Assembly: GCA_012295275.1 (NCBI GenBank)
Contig: CM022675.1
Coordinates: 12,103,016-12,167,015, forward strand
Length of the DNA: 64,000 nucleotides
DNA from: Chrysomallon squamiferum
Lineage: Eukaryota > Mollusca > Gastropoda > Neomphalida > Peltospiridae
Reading direction: 5' to 3'
Below, one piece after another: positions 44,335-59,803 of this stretch. Within the stretch, counting starts at the first letter, position 1, and the number at the start of each line of letters is the position of its first letter. The notes under the pieces are model-generated. The model was given only the letters and a program-made list of their open reading frames with translations. It was not told the DNA's origin and did not search any database. Made by a program: the position numbers and the translations under genes.

Positions 44335-46848
44335 TGTGTGTTTGTTAACTTCCAAAACCAAGTGTTATAAATTTACAAATGTTCAGTATGTCTTCACAAG
44401 GCACTCTTTATAATAATAATCTTGCTCATTATCGTCACCATTAATATACTATATAATCACAAAGCACTCAGTAAAAATGTTCAGTATTATGTCATGCACA
44501 ATGGCTTTTTCTTTTTCACTGGTGTGTTATTCATTCATTATAAAGATAAAACAACTACTTAGTGTTAGGCATTTTGTCAGAAAAACACATTGTAATGTGC
44601 TTTTTAAAAGGTCATAAAATAGTGAGAAAAAAATCATTTAAAATTACGATTGAACCCATTTTGTTTTCAAATGTGACAGCAATCCTCTGCAGGCAGTGAT
44701 AAAGAGAATTTAAAAAAATGAGGAAAATAAAAATAACTTTAAAACAACAAATGATCCATTAAATAAGCAAAGTTGAAGTTTGTTTATCTATGTCATATAT
44801 ATATATATTAATTATTAACAATTGATTTTTCACTGTTATACTTAAGAAGGATAAATGGATGTTATTTTCATAGCATATTATTGTCATGTATAAATCATAT
44901 TTTTATTCTTAATATTTTACACGGACAAAGTTTAAACACAAACACAATAGATAAGAAACATGATTTGTTATTGCCAGTAAATATTTTTACTTAGTAAAGA
45001 CATTTTTAAAGGAATAGTTAATTAAAGTAAAAGCTTGATTTATATTTTAAAAATCCATATCTGTATCTTTAGCTGTAATATTTTTATCTCAATTTTCTGC
45101 CTTTACTAGTATCATAATATTAAGGTTTTTGTCCCATAATTTGAATCAAAATATGGTTTTCCTTTGACACTACTGAAGTAATGGTTTTGCATTTTCTAGT
45201 GTTATAGGGTCAATATTTTATCCTTTAACAATCTTAATATTCTTTTTTTTTTTGTTTAAGCAATTTTACCAATCAAAGTTCAAACATTTTTACTGTCAAA
45301 TTTCTGTCATTTTTTTCAGACTTAATGAAGTTAATCTCCGTTTCTACTTTCTTGGTAACTAAATTCTTTCTGTTAATGCCAGTTTTCTCTCTTGTGTATG
45401 TTTCTAATTTTACTACTGTTTTTTCAATATATAAATTAATTATTTATACAACATTTTCCTTTTTAACATTAATCTCACTGTTATACTATTTTTGTATTAA
45501 AACTTCATCTTTCTACTGTTTCAAACTTCCATCCTTTTATAATCTTATATTAGAATTATGCCTTTTTTTTGTTTAAAAGTCCACAATTTCTGTTGTTTCA
45601 TTGCTGCCCTTTATGGATTCTTAATATCAGAGTGTACTTCCATATATATATCATGATGTCTCAGCTGTGCTCAGTCTACCATTTTATGTCAGTTCTTTTT
45701 TGCTGCCTTTATGCATCTTTTCTGCCTTCTTTATACCATTTAGTATCATAGGTGTGATTTCAGAATCCAGTGTGGATATAGTTAATTTAATGTACAGGTT
45801 CTGTTACAGATAATCACTGGAAATGGAATTCTTACAGGTGAAATACAAAACAGTAATTATTCTTACATATCAAATGACAGGTTACAAAAAGAATAAATAA
45901 GTTCCTGTTTTTCTTTTCTTTTCTCCTTTTTCTCTCTTTAAGTTTCTGTCTAAGAGGACAGTAAGCAAAGTAAGTATCAGTTTCAAGTTCCATATTGACA
46001 GCTGTAGAGATTTTTGTTCGACAGTATCCAGTACACAGTTGTAAATATATCAAGTTACCTCATTGTTTAGATAGCAGTATCTTTGTATTGTTGTGTTACT
46101 TTAGATAGGATGGTCAGATGATAAACTGTGTTCATAGCAAATATGATAAAGTGCACTTAGTTGAATTACATTTATTGAATATTTATTTACTGCCTCAGCA
46201 CTTTAAATCTATTGGCAACTTGAATTTTATTGTTTTTGCTGGCAAAAATTGGTTTAAAAGCTAGAGAAATGACATGTTTGTAGGTTCCATAACTTTGTAT
46301 TTTGAACAAACTTGCCTGACACTTGTAACAGAAACATTTGAACTTGTATGTCAGACTTGATATAAGAAAATGTGTTATATGTGGCTGTGGGCAGACCTCT
46401 GTGGTGGAGCGTCTGCTTATGATATGGTAGGTCATTTTCTTATTCCACTCAACTGGCTATAGGATTTGCTCTATCTGTGGGATGGCACATCTAAAAGAGT
46501 GCTTGCTGCTAATTGGAAAAATGGCTCATGACATAATGTGTTTTCTCTCCATTTATCAGAATTGTCCTTTATTGTTAGTTTTGTATAATATAACTGTAAA
46601 TAAAATATGCATGTGTCATCAAATAAGACCCTTCATTCCTATAAAAATATTTTAGGATTTTATTTACCTGTATTGTGAGACATATCATTCATTATTCTGA
46701 TCATTTTGTATGCAATTCAGTGATGTACAACTCCCAGTTTTATTATATCTACAGAATTTCCAATACAAAAATGCAAGGGAACAGATAATAATTCTTGTAA
46801 CACACCTCGTTTGTTTATACATACATACATATATACATTAATACTTAT

Positions 46849-46904
<56 letters not shown>

Positions 46905-48555
46905 ATACACTATGGACTCTCTGAAAACTTGCCATGGACTAATTTGGATTTCTGTGTAAATCGACACCATTTCAAAGTTCCATCCAGCTATCATTAATCT
47001 AATTATGAACAAAACCCTGTCTAATCTGGATGCTTTTGCTTTCGGGTGTAAATTGCAGGACAAAAGAAACAAATTGTATAGTAATTAGTTTTGTCAACAT
47101 TGCACACAATTTTGCAAGTACAATCATTTGTTAAACAATAGCAGCAATTTGCACTTCTTTGGAGGTTAAATAAACAACAATGACTTGCTTTTTGTAATTA
47201 CTATATGCAGCTAGATGAGCAGGATTATTTCTAGTGTGTGTTGATACCTAAATGAAATCACTCATTTAGATTTAGCAGAAGTCTACAATAAATATGTAGA
47301 GTGCACATTTTACATTGTTTTATTGAATTCATTGTAACGCCAGAGAGAACTCTATTTACGTAGCTTTTTAATTGTGATCTTTACCATACACGTAATTCTG
47401 TACAGTCAGTTATCATGTCCATCTCACTTTAGTTTGTTTATAAATTTAAAACAACTGTGTTTATTATCAAACTCTAATCACAACAGTAAAACAATGAATT
47501 TTTTGCAGTTACTCATACAGTTGGTCACATGATTTATTAAAAAATGTAATTTGAGGGAAGTCCACTGGCTGATTTCAAAATGTGTTCATAATTTCTGGAC
47601 AAAATTTAAATGATGCAAAATATATCGATATTTTCAACTTTCAAATCATATATTAAAAAGATAAGTAAATAAATAATAATAATAATCAGTGAAATAATAA
47701 TTAAAAAAAGAAGAAGGCAAGTTAAATTTTGACGTGCATTAAAAGTAAGTCAAAGTTTAGTACAAAAGGGCGAGTATTTCACCCACCTTATCCACTCATG
47801 TGAACCCAGGCAATGCAATTTAAAATATGAAGTCAGGCAGCATTTGACATTTTAAAACATAGCTGACACTTGATTGATTTTTTACTGTAACATTTGTAAT
47901 AAAACATTCCAATTTCATGTCATTTATCTTTACAAACCGGTACTCTGTTTAATGTTGGTCCCAAGTGAATCGAATTTTGACAGTCTAGTGTGTGTGTGTG
48001 TGTGTGTGTGTTTGTGGTGTGTGTGTGGTGTGTGTGTGTGTGTGAGTGTGTGTGTGTGTTTGTGGTGTGTGTGTGGTGTGTGTGTGTGTTTGTGATGTGT
48101 GTGTGTGTGTGTGTGTGTGTGTTTGTGGTGTGTGTGTGAAAGAAAAGAGAATACATAAAATAATGATAACCTATTTATGATATAGATTCTCTTGAAATTG
48201 CTTTGTATTTAGCCTATATTTACATAAATATATATACAGTATGTCATTGTTTTTTTGTTGTTGTTGTTTTTTCTATATAACTATGTAACTCATAAGGCTG
48301 GTTTCTACCCCAAAATTTAAAAAAAAATGTTTTTAACATTTTGCTGACTCTGGTTTTATGACAGGCTTAGTTGTTGAAAATGGAAAGATGAACAAGGAGC
48401 TGTGTCTGTACCATCATTGACAACATACCAGGTCAGAGCCACTATAGCCAGGCCACTGTCATTGTTCTGTGTGTTTACTTGAGAGACACCACTGCTTGTT
48501 TAGAGTGTGCTCTTTGTACTGGTTAAAAAGCAAGGGAGAGGGAGAGGGAGAGGGA

Positions 48556-48626
<71 letters not shown>

Positions 48627-51600
48627 AGGGAGGGAGGGAGGGAGGGAGGGGGAGGGAGAAATTGTATAAATGTCATGGATAACTAAACAATTCTCAAGTA
48701 TATATAGTTTCACAATCCACCTTTGTTAATTAGAGTTTTCATATTTGACTGTTCTACTAAAGGTAGCCTTATTCCTTTTTTTTTTTCCCTCTTGCCTACT
48801 TCTGATTAGATTTTTCTGTCACAAAGTTGTTAAATTTGTTGCTTCTTTCTTAAACACCAAAACATCATAGCTGATCATAGCTGACTGTTTAATTAGGTAA
48901 CTTGGACATGTTAAAATCCAATGAAATCAATATGTATTACTGACAGCTGGTGTGTTTAAATTAAATGTTGGCTTAGGACAATGTTCAGAAATTTCAATTT
49001 ATGGTGAGTAGTTGCTAATAAAAAAAATTGAGAATATAATTAACCCTGCATTATAAATTTATACAGTTTATTTTTTTTTATTTGATATTTTTTTTTTTTT
49101 AATGTTTATTTTATAATTGTTATGATTATACTTGTAATTTTTATTTTAGGTTTTACAAAACCTTGGTAAAGCGGAAAGAACAACAGATGAATCTTTGGAT
49201 GAATGTGCACATCTGATAGATAAGCAGCAGGTAAGAAACTGCATCATCTATAAAATCTATTTCAGTCCATTTCAGCTGGTATTTGTTTTTATCTGTATCC
49301 ACCTAGAAACTTCAACCTAGTGAACATCATCCCACTTATAAACAATGATCTTGTTATCATGGTTGTTATTTTTTATTTTTTATTTTTTTTAAATGAAATT
49401 TTTTTCTTTGTGAAAATTTTATTATCTATAAAGATGTTTCCACTTTCCTGAATTCCTGGATCAGCACTGATTTTTCATTTGACCAAGTCAGAAAAAGAAT
49501 TTATTTTACCTATAAAATAAAATTATGCTTAAAATTCATACATAATTTATTTTAAAGCTGTCATTTTCCTTCAGGATTTTGTTTTCATTTTTTCATATTT
49601 ACCTATGCATTTTCAAACTAAACTTACATATTTTAAATATTTAAAAATTTTATTATTATTATTATTATTATTATTTATTCTTTATTCAAGTTATTGTTTT
49701 ATTTTAGGACATTTTTTTAAAAATGATGCACATGTATTTTCGAACTAAATTACCATATAGTATGAAACTTTTAAAAAACATTAATTTTTCAAATTATTAT
49801 ACTTATTTTAAAATGAAACCTGCAATATGTTTTCTGTGTTTTCTTGTATATGCATTTTTTTTTCCATCCACATATATTTAACTATAAATTTTTAAACTAT
49901 ACTTGCAATATATTTTTAAGCTATTATTTTCTTACACTTTTTCTTCTTTTAAAAAAAATAAGTATGTTCAAACCATTTGCAATGAATTTTTAAACTCTGA
50001 GAACATATTTGCACTTGCTGTGTCAGTGTATTCTACATTGTTAAATTAAAGTCATTGTCTTTCTAAACTGTACAAACTGGTGATTGTTTTCTGTTTTAAC
50101 AATTTCAGGAAGTTGCACACAGAGTACAGAAGGATCTGCGACATTATATTCAGTGTGCTAGAGGTAAGTTTTTCTTTTCACGTTGGTAATTTAGTGCTTG
50201 TCTTTGTCTCTCTGTGGATACATTTTTACACACCACAGGAAAATATTTGTTAATTTTCTTCTTTTTTTTTCATTCATGCTTTTCCATCTCTCCTCTCATA
50301 CCTCCGCCATCTCATATATTGATCTGTTTTTCTGTAAATATCTTGTCAGTCCATCCTCTCTTCCGTCATACAAAAAAATGTTTGCTGCTTTGGTTTTTCA
50401 TCCAGTCTTTCATTCTCTTACCAAACAAAAAATCATGCATAAACACATACATATTTTCTAAATTTATTAAACTGTATATAAGGAAAAAATAAAATCAGAT
50501 GCTCTGATATATGTTATAAACAGTATCAAAATTATTGACTGTATTTGCACACTGAAGCTGTGAAATTCCTTCATTTATTCATATAACACCATTTTCTTAA
50601 AGAATCTGATATATGAAAAGGTCTCCAGAGTATACTAATCATGTTACTACCATTTTTTTTTTCTGTCTGAATGATTTGCATTCTTATATATTTCTATTTA
50701 TTCATTAAATAAATTACTATTAATATTATCTTTCCTGGCACTATCATGTTACTGAACGTTTATCAGTTTTTTTGTTTTTTTTTTACTTCACCCACCTGTT
50801 ATTTTATTACATTGTATTTACTTGCAGTAAACAAGTAGTAAATAAAATAAACTGGCATGTATAGTGTTAATAAAATGAAATAGATTTTATCAGAAGCCAT
50901 ATAATAAGCAGTTAAACTGTTGATGTAAAAAATAATTTAACATAACTTTATAACAGTTTGTTAAACTGATATGCATTTTATTGATAAAAAGAGCATTTTA
51001 TGGTCCTTATAAAATGTTTCTTCTTTTATTATTTTTAAAATTTATATTAGTTTATTATTAAATTCTTTTTTTAAGAATTATTGTAATAAACTAATTTAAA
51101 TTTTAAAAATAATAAAAGAAGAAACATTTTATAAGCACCATAAACTATATATTTGGCATGTATTTGATTATTATTTTAAATAATAGATTAAGTAGATAAT
51201 GCATAATGATAATCCTTAATAATTGTTTTGTTTCTTATTCCTTTTTATTATAGTAACAAATAGTCTAAAATACTCATTGTATAATTCTTAATGATTATTT
51301 TGTTTGGTTTTTGTTATACACGTTTATGTTATGATAACAAATTATGTGAAATAGCAAAAATATATTTTGCTGATAATAAAGTATAACATTAATATGACAG
51401 ATTTGAAGATTTACAGATACTGGTGGGGTTTTTATTCTTCCTTTTATTCATGTATATTTCTGATACAATTTACTTAAGAAATATAATAATAATAATAATA
51501 ATAATACCTCAATGTACTAATTGAAGCTTGTTTAAATTCTTTACAAATGAGGAAATCACTGATAAAAATCTGTTAGTCACATTTCTTTTTCTATGTAACA

Positions 51601-54600
51601 TTAAATTGTTAACTCTTTAATCCTTATCCAAACACACACACCAAATACTTGATGACGTCTGAAACAAATGAAACAGAAGTTGATCTGTTTAGAAATAAAC
51701 ATAAAAGTCACAGTTACAGCTGTAAATATTAATATTTGTGTCTTACTGCTTAATCTGTTCACAAACATTAGTTGCAGGTTAACCATATATGAAATAGCCA
51801 TTTGTTTTTTCCTGATCTCCTTATTTAAAGTTATTCAACAGCACACACACAAAATTAAATAATTTTTTTCAGATGTTCAGATATATATTGTCATTATAAA
51901 AACTGGCCAGGTTTGTCATTTCACTATCATGATTGCTTGTATTTAAAGTTTTGACTTCATTTATATTTTGTCATTATGTAAAATACAGTGCATAGCAAAA
52001 GAATGCTAACCCTTTACAAACTAGATACAATTTGACATTATCTTTAAGGCAATCAGCAATAGATAAGTAATACTAACATTTCAAAAACAAATTATTTTGC
52101 AATCTAGAACTGTTTTACATTATATGTATATTATACTGCAACTCGTAGCAAAATCAAGTTAACTCTTTACAGACCTAATCCCAGTTATATTTCATCATTA
52201 TATAAACAGTACAGTACATTTCAAAAGTAAGTTAACCCTTCTGCAAACTTGACCCCAGTTATGCAATATTACTATGTAAACCACAGTACATAGCAAAAGT
52301 ATGTTAACCTTTATAAACTCGATCCCACTTATATTTAATCATTATAACAAAATATTTTACCTTTATACAAAAACTGCAGGACATAGCAAAAACCTGTTAA
52401 TCTTTTGACAAACTTGATGCCAGTTATCAGTTATCTTCATGTAAACTAAACAATTACATCTGATTTCACTGGTTTGTCTCTAGTGCGCTCAACCTGTTTT
52501 GATTTATCAAAGCATGTTGAGATGTCCCAGGGAGCAGTAGCTTACAGACAGGTACCTATGTAGCCTGTCAAGTTGTTACTAATCATCTCTTCTTTACTAC
52601 ATACCTCTACTAAAACACACCACATTCCTTCACACTTCACTGAGTACTGTGCCTTGTGTTGAAAAGATGAAACATCTGCTGATGCTATTGGTATATTGTT
52701 TGGAATTATCATGGTTTTTTTGTTGTTGTTTATTATTGTTGTTGGAGTTTTTTTATTTTATTTTATTTTATTTTTCACTATTAAAAAAAAAAATTGGGAT
52801 GGGTGGGGAAAGTTAATTACGTATTTGTTTTGTTATTTATTTATTTGTTTATTTTTGTTAGTGGTGACATATGTCTTATTGTTACTGTTGTTATTAATTA
52901 AGCATTTTTTATTGTGTTATTGATATTATAATATCATTACCATTTTTATTATTGTTAGTATTATTATTCTCATCATTATTATTGTATTTAAAAAAAAAAA
53001 AAATGATGGTGGTAGTGGAATTTTCTTTTTCCTTTTCAGTTTTATTACTAGTTTTTTGTTTTGTTTTTGTTTCTGTTTTTCTGTGTGTGAGTTTGTGTTT
53101 TCTTTCTTTTTCATACTTGTACTCCCTCAGTGTTCCTATCCTAAGAATAATTTAGTAGATAGTAATTTCATTGTCTTCTTTTTTCAGTACAGTCTTTGAA
53201 GAAGTAATCTTAGTATTTTCATCCATCCAAGGATAAACAAATATATCACTGTTATTTCACTTTATTGCATATGGGCTGCCTTTAAAATCAATGACTTGAA
53301 AAAAACTGAACGACAAATGAAAGCAAGAAATTTTTTATTACCATTCAATTTGCCATAGAAAGTAAATCTCTCTTTTTGTATTCTGAAAAGGATTGGATAT
53401 TTTTTAACTTTGTTTATAACCCAAGTATTGTATAGTTTTTACTTTGTTGATAGTACTAAATTGGGTTTTATATTTTTGGATTTTGTTGCTAACCTGAATA
53501 TGGTTATAATTTTTTGTTGTCCTTTCCTTTAAATTAGTTTCATACGATCAGATTAAATTCTCTAAAACAATTCCTTATACTAAATGAATTGGTCTTGATT
53601 ATGTTTAATAGTTCCCATGGAATCTCCATTACAAAATCCAATTTTACTGAGTTTGACAAACATGATACAAAAGTAATTAATTTATTTTCTGTTTGTGTTT
53701 GGGAGTAACATTAAAAGGAATGACTCCAGTGTGTTTTTCATTGTAATTTGTATAATACCAGTATTCTCGGTGAAATATTTTCATTCATTTACACATAGAT
53801 TAAACCATTTGCCAACAGATTTTAAACTGTGGTTGTAGTGGTCCATAGGAAAATGTTACTGTACTTTGTTTTTCTGTGGTGATCCATATAAACATGCTTA
53901 AATCCATTTAATGTACTTACTAATTTACAAATACACATAGTATTTATATTAGTATTCATTGTTTTTTGTTGGTCCATATAATCATGTTTAAAATATAAAA
54001 TACATTTTATGTACTTATTTTAAATGTGTTGCTGTTGCTTAAATACATTTAATGAACATAGTAAATTTTGTCTTTCTGTGGTTGTACATATTATTGCAAT
54101 AAGAAATCTGGCCAGTACGTTTAGGAATCTGCTATATTCAGTGTCCAGACTTGACAGGTTTAACTGTACTTCTAAAAATAGTTTGTAAGCTTACTGGTGA
54201 TTTGTTTTTTAAGTATAAATGGTATTTTTTAAAAAGAATGTTTATAGATATGAATTTCTTAAGCTTGTTATTTTATTATTAGTAAAGCATGTTTCGAGGT
54301 ATAAGCAAAAAATAATACGGAAATATGTAGAAAATAATTTATTCTGTCACTGCAGATATAGAAAAATAAAATGTGACTGTTAAAACTTTCAAGTACTTGA
54401 AAACCAAGATTGTCTATTATGCCAAGTACAAAGCCTGAACCTTTATAAGTTTATTTAACATACTGTGGTTTAGTGTGATCCAGAGTGACAGTTTACAAGA
54501 CTTGCTTACCTCCAACAGTTCTACCTCCAAATTATTATTATTGTTGTTGTTATTATTATTATTATTATTTAACTTTTTACCTTGCATGTCTGAATTTTAA

Positions 54601-55426
54601 ATGACCACAGATTGTGTTACTTAGTAGTGTACTTAATAGCATCTGGACATTGGTCAGTGAGTTACTGGTAAACAACTATTGGAACTTTAACCTCTTAGTG
54701 CCAGATTTAGTTTTATTCAGCAACTATGATCAGAATCTACAGAATGTCCATCTTGTACATCCAGTCACTTTAGTGTTATAGTTGTATGCCAGTGTGTACA
54801 GTAACCAGTTTACTTTGCAAATTTCATAAGAATGTCTTGACTTTTCCAGATGTTGTAACCTCTACTAATCACGTAAGTTTCGTGGTGGAAGGGCATGTTG
54901 AAGTTAGAAAGTTCTGGAATGTGAAGTGTCACATGCTGATTCCATGTAGAAGTTTACATAACTAGAAGAATTATAAATAAATCATGAAGCACACAATGAC
55001 AAATTTTCATACATTTTCAGATCTCGTCTGTCACATCCTTTCTCAATTTTATATCCTTCCTGTATTCTTAATATATTCTGTTATCTTATCTCTTTTGAGT
55101 GACCTCTTCATCTCTGAGCATTGAAACCATCATCTACATCATTTAAAAAGACTGGTTCTTTTTGTGAATCCATTTTCTTTTCTGTTGATATATACAGTTT
55201 CTCTCAAAACATATATGCTATAAGTACAATTGTTTTTCATTCATGATGTAATTATTTTTAAACATCTTTCATATCCTTGTGTATTGACATTTCTTCTGTC
55301 AGTATGTTTTTATTTGTGTCAGTTGATATGCACAGTAAATTTGATACCTATTATGGAATGATTTTGAAACACACATCCCTTCTTTATGTATTGATTGTTC
55401 TTTCAACATTATAATTATTGTTAACT

Positions 55427-55467
<41 letters not shown>

Positions 55468-57870
55468 TTGTTTGAAACTTGTAACATAAATATTTTAAAC
55501 CTATTTTCTTTTTTTCATATAATGGCTATATTTCCATTAGTATCTTTGTATGTATAGTTATTGAAAACTTATTAGGAAACAATTTTTAAATAAATTTTCC
55601 ATCTTTGCATATTGAGTTTTCTTTCATCATTACGTATAGTTTTTATCTGTTCATACATACATAGTTGTTTGAAACCATTTATAAAATGATTTTTAATACA
55701 CTGACTTTTCTTCCATCAGTGTTTCTGTCAGTTCATACATGTGTGCATTTGTTAGACGTCTTAGGATGTGACATTAAAGTTTAAATATCTTTGTAATGTT
55801 TAGGTGTTACTATTTTCTTATTGGTATTTATAGTTATGTCATATATATGTAGTTGTTTGACACCAAATAGGTAATGATTTTTAAAATACTTTTGGAGTAT
55901 TACTAAATATTCATTATTATTATTAATTTTGTTGTTATTACAAATATTAAGTTTTAGCAAGAGTATTTTACTTAGTAAAAGTAATAAAATAAAAGATCAC
56001 AAGAGTGAGACATAAATATTTAAAAATGTATATAAAACTTTTATTCTAATGAGTGTAGAGTTAATTGTTTAAAATAACAAAGATTCTTCAGAATATCATC
56101 TTTATTGAAATCACAGAACAAATAACAATGCATTATTCATTAGAAAATAATATTATTTTGTATAATTATATTTTCAGCACTTTCTTGTGCCAGTAAGACA
56201 TTCTTCACAACAGTTTCTGAGATCTATGAACCAGAGTGGACTGATGAAAAAAATTTCAAACAAAATATAGAGGTATGTTGTATTTCTGAAACAAAAGTGA
56301 AAGTGATGAGGTAAAGGTGAAGATGATGATGATGATGTTGAAAAAGCCAAAAAAATAATTAACACCAACAATAATGATGGTTATAAAAAGAGAGAATATC
56401 TTCTAAATTATGATTTAAAAATAAAATAAAAAATTAATTAAATTTAATCCTTGTAAATAAACTTATGATTAAATATTATTTTACATTTAAATAAAACTCA
56501 ACCCCCTAAAAGAAAATTAAATAACAAAAAAAAATATTTAAATTAAAAAAATAATAATGAAATGAAGTAAAATAAAAAGAATAAAACAGAAATTAATAAT
56601 AATTAAATAAAATAAAATAAATCTAATTTGCAAATAATAATGGAAATATTTTCATAATAATATTTGTAGACCTAGTCAAGTTATTTATAATACAAATTTC
56701 AGGGTTTCGATGCATTGTGGGAAGACTACTTGGACAGTTTGAATACTCGTGTTGTGCTTCCAATGAACGAGTACCTGACTTCATTTCCTGGTATCAAGGT
56801 AAGTTGTTCACAGTTAAAATACTTCTCTTTATTCCCTCTTTTTCCTTTAGTAATATACTTTTAAGTTGTTGCTTTATTGTTAAAATGAAATTCTGTGAAC
56901 AAATTCACAACATCATTAGTAATTGTTTTATTTACTACTGATCAGTCTTTACCAGTAATAAACTATGACCATAAAATAATGAAGTCCATGTGTATGCACA
57001 GAGATTGTCATTTATTGGGGTTTTTTTTCATTCTGAAGCATATTATTCATGGAAAATAAGTTAAAAAAATTATAACAGAAAACATCTAAGCATTAGAAAA
57101 ATATTATTTATGTTATTTCAGGCAAAGGTTGCCAAGCGAGGAAGAAAGCTAATGGACTACGACAATGCAAGACACAATCTGGATGTACAGCAAAACGCAA
57201 AGAAGAAAGATGAAGCAAAAATAGCTAAAGTATATTTATTGATATCTAAAAATCTGTTGTTGTTTTTTTAAACAAATATCTGGTCACATATGTTCGCACA
57301 CACAAACACATGACAGCACATACATAATAAATCTGGTGCCTTTATGATCAATATGTTTACTTGCATTAGATTTAAAACAGAGATAAATTTAAAATACATA
57401 TATTTTATTAAATTACAAAATTATTTATTGTTACATTATTTACTTACTTATTTATTTATTTATTTATTAAATTTTGTATTATTTATTTATTATTAAAAAT
57501 TAATGTTTCATTCTTCCACTGTAGAATTAACAGGAATCATTTTCCAAAATATTTTTTTTATAAAAATCTAGAACTATTTCCATTGCAACACAAATCTGAA
57601 CTAAACACACTTTATGACAGTTTTTCCTATCCGTGTTACAAAATGAATGTCAGTGATAAACAACCAGGTACTGTCAACATCAAGGTAATATTTCACATCT
57701 TTGAGTAGGTTTTAAAAAGCAGTTTTCTTTTGTTTTAGGCTCAGGAAGAACTGGCAGAAGCAAAGACAATTTACGACGACATGAATAATTTGCTGCATAA
57801 AGAACTTCCAGAATTTTACAACAGGTGAAATTTTTATTTATGATTCTCTAAAATTTTATCTTGTAAAAGT

Positions 57871-57924
<54 letters not shown>

Positions 57925-59771
57925 CCAGTCCACAAATGTTTAGGTTATCAACAAAATCTAAACATACAAACACACACTATTTTATTATTATTTTATTTAT
58001 TTACTTATTTATTTATTTATGTTATTTTTTATTAATTTTTTAAATATTGTTTTTAATACATTGTACATAAATATTTAAAAAATGAAAAATAATCAAAATA
58101 AATATTGTTTGTATAATTTTGTATTCATTATGAAATTGGAAAAAAAATAAATGCAGATGATAAATTCCATTTTTTTTTCATTTGGCTTCTTTTATATTTT
58201 TATCAAGACATGACAAAAGACTAGACTGTTAAATTAATTTTAGTACTGACAAAATACATTTTATTATTTTTTTTTTTTAATTGTATAGTTCAGCATTAAT
58301 ATCTATTCTTGGTAAGTAAAGAATTTAATATGATGTTCTTTTTTTTTTTTTTTTAGTCGAGTCACATTTTATTCGAATATCTTCCAGAATTTGTTTTCGT
58401 CAAAAAACACATTTCACAGTAACACATCACAGGTGAGAAAATAATTTTTTTTAAACAATAAACACTTATACACTGATGTGGTGGCAGGAAGAGGGAGGTG
58501 GAGGGACATTCATATATGTGTGTATGTGTTGTAAAAATAATTTGATATTAATTTGTTCTATTATTTCAGCTGGCTGACAAGTTAACGGATATCTCGACAC
58601 AGCTGTCTAAAGATTTTGCACAGTTTGTTTATAAACCAATGAGACCAACAAGCAAAGCTTCAGACAGGTATGACCTTTGAACCTTAACCTTTGATACATC
58701 ATCTACATTCCTCACAAACATCTGCATTAAGTAGATTAATATAGGGTTTGTAGGTTTCACAAAAAAGCATTTCTTCAGTTAATGGGTTTTGTTTAAATAG
58801 AATGTGTTGTGTATATATTTAAAATGATTTGAAAATCAGCCTTTTTCTTTTTATTCAAACAATAATAAAGAAAACTAAAAACTAAAATTAATGTGAGAAA
58901 AAAATTATTCAGAATTTTAAAAAAAAGAAAGAAAATGGAATGAATAAATGACTGATAAAATTTTTTAATTTAATAACAATTATGTAATTTTACTTTTAAT
59001 ATTTAATTTTTCCCCAATTTTTTTTAAAATCCAACAAAACTCCTCCAATATTTAAAAAAAGTAAACAAAATAAATAATAAATAAAATAAAAGAATAAAAG
59101 AAAAAAGAAACTAAATTTTTTTTTTTTCTTTTTTTGTCTTCTGTTACAGTATATCTAATGGCTGTACTGATGGTTTTCCAACTTTATTAAAGCGACCCAT
59201 TAAAGTCCATTCATTTTGGTATTTTATATATACTAATTATTATTATTAAAAAAATCAACAATGTTTGCTTGAGAAATACGTCTGCTCTCATTTGCTTGCT
59301 TTGTTTCCCTTCCACTGGTTACTGAGATCATGTTTCACCAGTAATCCTATCAAAACCATTTTTCTAAATTTAACACCTGAAGCCATTTTCCACGTTGTTT
59401 ATTTGTACCTGTAAGCAGGTTTTTTGTTGTTTTAATCTTTTTTTTCTAATTATTATTATTAATATTATTTTTATTATTTCTTTTTTTTTTTTTTTTTTTT
59501 TTACCTTTATTCATTTTCTAATTTACCTCCCTGGTTTCTCAGTTTTCCCTGGTTTATTAACATGCACATATCATGGTTTTTTATAACTTTATCCTGTGGA
59601 ATGCATCCAAAAGGGGAAGTAACTCCAATTGCATGCTTCTTTCAAAATTTGTAACTGTTCATACTAATAACAGATTAGTATTTTATACTATTCACATGAT
59701 TTGTTTTATTAATTAGTTTGGATAAAAATTATGTATTATTTATTTATTTATTTATTTATTTATTATTATTA

Positions 59772-59803
<32 letters not shown>

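Larger units (their letters stand above)
37862..49149 (+). other. Amphiphysin intron 1 (11.3 kb)
   Basis: AT-rich intron with several microsatellites, local duplications and one decayed SINE (listed separately). No nested gene was seen on either strand. Confidence 0.7.

Noticed and set aside
45325-45751. 83- and 60-codon hydrophobic open frames in amphiphysin intron 1
   Set aside because: They are Phe/Leu/Tyr-rich products of T-rich sequence with no recognisable protein pattern or splice support.
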